The notes under the pieces: generated by a model | Told to the model about the DNA's origin: nothing | The model's input: only the letters and a program-made list of their open reading frames with translations | The model's database searches: none | NCBI GenBank assembly: GCA_009911715.1 | Contig: CP047880.1 | Span: forward strand, 1,612,001-1,676,000 | From: Methanomassiliicoccaceae archaeon DOK | Lineage (GTDB): Archaea; Thermoplasmatota; Thermoplasmata; Methanomassiliicoccales; Methanomethylophilaceae | Length of the DNA: 64,000 nt | Direction: 5' to 3' | Part shown: in pieces, positions 59,793-64,000 of the stretch | Layout of the letters: each line of letters opens with the position of its first letter | How positions within the stretch are numbered: position 1 is the stretch's first letter | Made by a program: the position numbers and the translations under genes

Positions 59793-61610
59793 TCACTCCT
59801 CTGACAGGTCCTCGACATCGCTGAAGTCGATGTCGCCCGCCAGGGAGATGATCTGGAGCTCCTCGAGCTTGGAGTCGTCGACCTTCTCAGGGGAGCCGTC
59901 CAGCAGGGACACGGCCCTCTTGTTCTTGGGGAATGCGATGACCTCCCTGATGGTGTCCTTGTTCAGGAGGATGGCGCAGAGCCTGTCGACTCCGATGGCG
60001 ATTCCACCGTGCGGAGGAGCACCGTAGCTGAGGGCCTCCACGAAGAATCCGAAGTTCTCCTCGATCCTCTCGTCGTCCAGACCGAGCTTGTGGAACACCG
60101 CCTTCTGGAGGTCGGCGTTGTGGATACGAAGGGATCCCGAACCCAGCTCGTTGCCGTTCAGGCACAGGTCGAAGCATGCTCCTCCGACATACTCGTCATC
60201 GAGGTCGTTCTGGGGCAGGACGAACGGGTGGTGGAACGCGTCGTACTTACCGGAGACGGGGTCGATCTCGAACATGGGGCACTCGTCCATCCAGAAGAAC
60301 TGGAACTGGTTCTCGGGGATCAGTCCGAGGTCCTCGGCGATCTTCTTCCTGACGAAACCTCCGCCCTCGTAGGTGGCCTTCCAGGGTCCGGCGATGAGGA
60401 ACAGCACGTCGCCCTCCTCGGCGTTCATGGTGGTCTTGATGTTCTCGAGGATCTCGGGTGTGAAGTACTTCGTGATGTTGGACTCGAGCTTGCCGTTCTC
60501 GACCCACATCCATGTAAGTCCTCCGAGACCGACCTTCTTGGCGTAGTGGATGTACCTGTCCCTGTCGTTCCTTCCGATCTTGTCCCCGGCGATGTCCTTC
60601 TTCAGGTTCATTCCGGCGACGATGCCTCCCTCGGCGATGACGTTCTGGAAGATCTTGTAGGGAGCATCCCTCACGACGTCGGTCAGCTTGACGTACTCGA
60701 GACCGTACCTCATGTCGGGCTTGTCGGATCCGAACCTCTCCATGGCGTCGCGGTAGGCGATGTGGGGGAACGGGATCTTCAGCTCCTCGTTGTAGAGGCC
60801 CTTCCAGATGTAGGACATCATGCCCTCGATCATGTCCTGGATGTCCTTCATGTCCACGAACGACATCTCCATGTCCAGCTGGGTGAACTCGGGCTGCCTG
60901 TCCTTCCTTGAGTCCTCGTCGCGGAAGCACCTGGCCACCTGGTAGTAGCGGTCCATGCTGGCGACCATGAGCATCTGCTTGAACAGCTGAGGGGACTGGG
61001 GCAGGGCGTAGAACGTACCGGGGTGGACCCTGGACGGAACGATGTAGTCCCTGGCTCCCTCGGGTGTGGACCTTCCGAGCATGGGCGTCTCGATCTCGAG
61101 GAACCCGTTCTGCTCCAGATACTGCCTGGCGAGGTGGACGAGCTTGCTCCTGAAGACCATGGACTGGATCATCTCGGTCCTCCTGAGGTCCAGGTACCTG
61201 TATTTCATCCTGATGTCCTCGTCGGGGAGGACGCCCTCCTTCTGGTCTCCGAGCTCGAACGGAGGCAGAGCGGACCTGTTCAGGAGCTCGGCGTCCGTGA
61301 TGAGGACCTCGATCTCGCCGGTGGGGTTCCTGGCGTCCTCGGTGCCCTCGACCCTCTTCCTGACGATTCCGTTGATCTGCACGCAGGACTCGCGGGTGAA
61401 CGTCTTCATGACCGCATCCAGCTTCGCGGCGTCGGCCCCCTGGGGGAGGTCCTCTGGGTCGAAGACGACCTGTGTAATGCCGTATCTGTCCGCGAGGTCG
61501 ATGAACGCGACTCCGCCGTGGTCCCTGGAAAATCTGACCCAACCCTGGAGGCATACCTCCTTCCCGAGGTCGGAGGACCTCAGCTCACCGCAGGTGTTTG
61601 TTCTTCTCAT
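59793..61610 (-). CDS. aspS: aspartyl-tRNA synthetase, bacterial type
   Basis: 605 residues, much longer than the archaeal type (about 430). N-terminal anticodon-binding OB fold (VCLQGWVRFSRDHGGVAFID), class II motifs YRYLDLRR, FRDEDSRKDRQPEFTQLD (motif 2), and GVDRLCAILL (motif 3), with a large insertion (about 290-420) corresponding to the bacterial GAD domain. It should charge tRNA-Asp, and with GatCAB may also serve tRNA-Asn. The architecture points to transfer from bacteria in this lineage. Confidence 0.93.
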   Translation of the reverse strand: MRRTNTCGELRSSDLGKEVCLQGWVRFSRDHGGVAFIDLADRYGITQVVFDPEDLPQGADAAKLDAVMKTFTRESCVQINGIVRKRVEGTEDARNPTGEIEVLITDAELLNRSALPPFELGDQKEGVLPDEDIRMKYRYLDLRRTEMIQSMVFRSKLVHLARQYLEQNGFLEIETPMLGRSTPEGARDYIVPSRVHPGTFYALPQSPQLFKQMLMVASMDRYYQVARCFRDEDSRKDRQPEFTQLDMEMSFVDMKDIQDMIEGMMSYIWKGLYNEELKIPFPHIAYRDAMERFGSDKPDMRYGLEYVKLTDVVRDAPYKIFQNVIAEGGIVAGMNLKKDIAGDKIGRNDRDRYIHYAKKVGLGGLTWMWVENGKLESNITKYFTPEILENIKTTMNAEEGDVLFLIAGPWKATYEGGGFVRKKIAEDLGLIPENQFQFFWMDECPMFEIDPVSGKYDAFHHPFVLPQNDLDDEYVGGACFDLCLNGNELGSGSLRIHNADLQKAVFHKLGLDDERIEENFGFFVEALSYGAPPHGGIAIGVDRLCAILLNKDTIREVIAFPKNKRAVSLLDGSPEKVDDSKLEELQIISLAGDIDFSDVEDLSEE

Positions 61611-62018
61611 GGAAGTTCCTCTCTAATGAGGTTGCGATTATGCGTTCCCTATATAAGGGGTGCGCACGCACGGGCGCGATGCGCGACGGCATGACTCGAA
61701 CCCAGGGGGCCCGTTGAACTTCCGAACGATCCGTACGAACGTGAACGTCCTCGGAGCCGGAATCGGATGTCGCACTCCTTGTGCCAGACGGATGCAGGAG
61801 GCGCCATGCGGGGCCAGTCCGTCGACGGAGAATCATCAGAGGACGAGCCTTAGAAGACGTTCGTCTGATCGGGATGCGGACCGATCGGACCTGGGTGCCT
61901 GCTGAAGACAGCGGCATGGGCGGTTCCTGCCCAGGCACACTGCCCCGAAGACAGGGGGGGTTCATATGCGTCCGGAGCACAGAGCCACAGGTGCCAGAGC
62001 ACCCATCGGCAGCGACCC
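61611..62018. other. gene-free region with RNA-like inverted repeats
   Basis: No credible ORF, yet GC is not low. Several complementary segments lie in 61840-61970: GATCGGG...CCGATC at 61878-61899, GTGCCTG...CAGGCAC at about 61893-61941, and CTGCCCC...GGGG further on. A structured RNA or a decayed gene is possible. It does not match archaeal RNase P or SRP RNA landmarks I could check by eye. Confidence 0.35.
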
Positions 62019-62486
62019 TCATCTCTCGCCGAGGATCGGCGGGATGTAGGAGAACGGATCCTTCTTGATGTTCAGGATCACCGACGTGTTGGTCTTGTGG
62101 ACATCGGGTATCTTGTTGATCTCCTTCACGACGTCGGAGAACTCGTCCCTGTCGAGGCAGGCGATCCACGCCACGCAGTCGCTTTCCCCGGTCACGTCGA
62201 AAACCGAGATGACCTGCGGGATCTTTATGATCTCGTCCTGTACCGTCGTCACGTTGTCCGCGTAGATGCTGACCAGGCCCATGTACTCGAAGCCCAGCCT
62301 CATGTAGTCCACACTGGCACGGTACCCCTGGATGACGCCCTTGGCCTCCAGGTTCTTCACCCTCTGGATGAGTGTGGTGGGGTGGACGTCCAACTGCTTC
62401 GCGAGCTGCCTGTAGGAGCCCTGACTGGACCTGCAAAGAAGTTCGATTATACGTTTGTCCAGTTCGTCGTAGTCGGAGAGCGACAT
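62019..62486 (-). CDS. Lrp/AsnC-family regulator
   Basis: 155 residues. Helix-turn-helix DKRIIELLCRSSQGSYRQLAKQLDV, TTLIQRVKNLEAKGVI; then the RAM domain VFDVTGESDCVAWIACLDRDEF and IPDVHKTNTSVILNIKKD. It is divergent from the alanyl-tRNA editing gene. An ATTCCTAAA half-site lies in the shared intergenic region. Confidence 0.9.
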   Translation of the reverse strand: MSLSDYDELDKRIIELLCRSSQGSYRQLAKQLDVHPTTLIQRVKNLEAKGVIQGYRASVDYMRLGFEYMGLVSIYADNVTTVQDEIIKIPQVISVFDVTGESDCVAWIACLDRDEFSDVVKEINKIPDVHKTNTSVILNIKKDPFSYIPPILGER

Positions 62487-62560
62487 TTGAATCCCTTTCC
62501 CTACAAATTCCTAAAGACATTTATTAAGGTTCTGAATAACTGGAGGGGTCGGACGATACC

Positions 62561-63751
62561 ATGACGGACGAGATATTCAGACACGACGGATATGTCTTCG
62601 AGTTCGAGGCCAACGTCGTCTCCGTTAACGGGGACGAGGTCATCCTGGACAGCACTGCGTTCTACCCCGGGGGAGGGGGGCAGGTCTGCGACACCGGAGC
62701 CATTCGCGGAATACCCGTCACGGGGGCATTCTACAACAAGAACGGGGACATCGTCCACAGAGCGCCCGGGAACGACCTGCAGCCCGGCGAGAGGGTGTGG
62801 TGTAGCGTCGACTGGGACAGGCGCTACGGCCTGATGCAGGGGCACACGGGGGAGCACCTCCTGTTCTGCTCCCTGAAGAGGCAGTGCCCTGACCTGACCA
62901 TAACGAAGATCATGATCTCCCCCGAGAGCAAGTACGTCATCGTGAACCACGACCTGACCTGGGAGCAGATAAGGGACGCCCAGAGGTTCGCCAACCAGGC
63001 CATCGTCGACAACCTCGCCGTGACCAAGAGCATCATGGACAGGGACGACCCGGACCTGGAGAAGGTCAGGATCAAACTCGACAGGATTCCCGAGGATGAG
63101 GAGATCTCCGTCGTCGCTATCGGCGACATAGACCTGTCCGCTTGCAGCGGGGTGCACGTGATGGAGACCTCCGAGCTGGAGATGCTCATCGTCGACAGGA
63201 AGGTCTCCGCCGGCAAGGACGGCATCGCGATCCACTTCAAGGTCGGACAGGAGGCCAAGGACGCCGCCGCGGACCTGGCCAACATCGCACTGGAGATCGT
63301 CGACGGAATCGGATGCAAGACGGAGGACTCTGTCAGGGCTGTGGCCAACATGAGGCACGACCTGGACCTGGAGGGGAGGCTGCTGCGCAGGGCCGCCAAG
63401 GAGCTCGCGGCGTCCATCGTGCCGGAGGACGTCTGCGGCACGAAGGTGCTCTGCGCCGTGCTCCCGGGCACCGACCGCGCGGTCCTGACCGACGCCGCGG
63501 AATCGGTCAAATCCGATGGAGGCGTGGCGCTCATCGTGGGCGTCACCGACACCTTGGCGGTCATCATGGCCTCCGGAAACCCCGCGGTAGACTGCAGGAA
63601 GCTGCTCCCGGAGGTGCTCAGGCAGTTCAACGGAAGGGGAGGAGGCAAGCCAGACTTCGCACAGGGAGGGGTGACCGACCCGGCTCTGGCAGACGAGGTC
63701 CTAAAGGCCATGAGGTCCGCGGTGGAGAAATCGCTTTCTTCAAGTAGTTAA
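62561..63751 (+). CDS. alanyl-tRNA editing protein (AlaX-L type with DHHA1 domain)
   Basis: 396 residues. The opening DSTAFYPGGGGQVCDTGAI is typical of AlaRS editing domains. Zinc motifs are HTGEHLL (HxxxH) and CSGVHV (CxxxH). The C-terminal DHHA1 domain ends GRGGGKPDFAQGG. It hydrolyses Ser-tRNA(Ala) and related misacylated species. Ends in TAA and is followed 17 bp later by the NAC gene. Confidence 0.93.
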   Translation: MTDEIFRHDGYVFEFEANVVSVNGDEVILDSTAFYPGGGGQVCDTGAIRGIPVTGAFYNKNGDIVHRAPGNDLQPGERVWCSVDWDRRYGLMQGHTGEHLLFCSLKRQCPDLTITKIMISPESKYVIVNHDLTWEQIRDAQRFANQAIVDNLAVTKSIMDRDDPDLEKVRIKLDRIPEDEEISVVAIGDIDLSACSGVHVMETSELEMLIVDRKVSAGKDGIAIHFKVGQEAKDAAADLANIALEIVDGIGCKTEDSVRAVANMRHDLDLEGRLLRRAAKELAASIVPEDVCGTKVLCAVLPGTDRAVLTDAAESVKSDGGVALIVGVTDTLAVIMASGNPAVDCRKLLPEVLRQFNGRGGGKPDFAQGGVTDPALADEVLKAMRSAVEKSLSSSS

Positions 63752-63768
63752 AGGGGGATGGCGAGGAT

Positions 63769-64000
63769 ATGCCTGGAATGAGGATGAACGACCGTCAGAT
63801 GAAACAGGCCATGAAGAAGATGGGCATCAAACAGAGCTCCATCGACAACGTGACCGAGGTCATCATCAGGACGAACGAGAAGGAGATCGTCATCAGGAAC
63901 GCCGAGGTGATCTGCGTCGAGATGGGAGGCTCCAAGAGCTACCAGGTCTCGGGAATCGAAGAGGAGCGCATGCTCGGATCGGCACCCGAGGGGGAGGCCA
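63769..64000 (+). CDS. nac: nascent polypeptide-associated complex protein (partial, cut by window end)
   Basis: First 77 residues from ATG 63769: RMNDRQMKQAMKKMGIKQ, then VTEVIIRTNEKEIVIRNAEV and KSYQVSGIEEE, the archaeal NAC beta-barrel. It binds nascent chains at the ribosome exit tunnel. The C-terminal UBA domain lies beyond the window. Confidence 0.93.
   Translation, partial: MPGMRMNDRQMKQAMKKMGIKQSSIDNVTEVIIRTNEKEIVIRNAEVICVEMGGSKSYQVSGIEEERMLGSAPEGEA

Overview
This window is archaeal chromosome, most likely from a methanogen of the order Methanomassiliicoccales (Thermoplasmatota). The affiliation is an inference. RadA, geranylgeranylglyceryl phosphate synthase, NAC, Trm-G10, PPC-domain and Lrp/AsnC genes, TATA-box promoters with very short leaders, and an LL-diaminopimelate aminotransferase lysine operon all fit. 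Every complete gene whose stop I checked ends in TGA or TAA. The only TAG codons ending an open frame lie in a partial GC-rich tail (268-270) and inside a DUF3784 membrane protein (4000-4002) that reads on in frame into two more membrane helices. That is the pattern expected of a pyrrolysine-decoding host.

Layout. 1-270 is the tail of a cut gene running into GC-rich low-complexity sequence. 270-4440 is an AT-richer accessory island with a three-gene operon (small toxin-like protein, Panacea/SocA-like protein, possible tRNA-guanine-transglycosylase-like protein), an AbrB-type regulator, an IS630-type helix-turn-helix protein bracketed by a 25-bp repeat, and the DUF3784 gene with the internal TAG. 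4.4-16.6 kb holds a dihydrouridine synthase, an ABC exporter, two DUF2975 membrane proteins (one paired with a YozG-like regulator), an AGCS amino-acid symporter, an Eis-like acetyltransferase and tandem CPA2 cation/proton antiporters. 16.6-28.8 kb holds a PHP phosphoesterase, an amidohydrolase, a TnpB-family protein inside a 30-nt inverted repeat, a metallo-beta-lactamase-fold protein, two anchored transglutaminase-like proteins, a SIMPL protein, ThiL, AmrS, a prepilin peptidase and an MscS channel.

29-35 kb is a lysine operon (Lrp regulator, dapA, lysC, lysA, dapF, dapL) without dapB or asd. 35-43 kb is information processing and lipid synthesis (radA, Trm-G10, GGGP synthase) plus small Zn-ribbon and membrane proteins. 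44.1-48.6 kb is the most unusual block: an ACT-domain protein, separate CdhD-like and CdhE-like barrels, a radical-SAM-fold protein without cluster cysteines, and an aldehyde dehydrogenase homologue without its catalytic cysteine. It may be a pathway or complex made partly of pseudoenzymes. 48.6-49.0 kb has three tRNA genes; a fourth (Leu) is at 43.3 kb.

49-64 kb holds glnK-amtB with two matching palindromes upstream, a TPR protein, DUF2284, gatCAB, an iron/cobalamin-type ABC importer with a short binding protein, a second SIMPL protein, a bacterial-type aspartyl-tRNA synthetase, another Lrp regulator, an alanyl-tRNA editing protein and the start of the NAC gene. No rRNA, CRISPR array or cas gene was seen. 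All functional names come from reading protein motifs; no database search was run.
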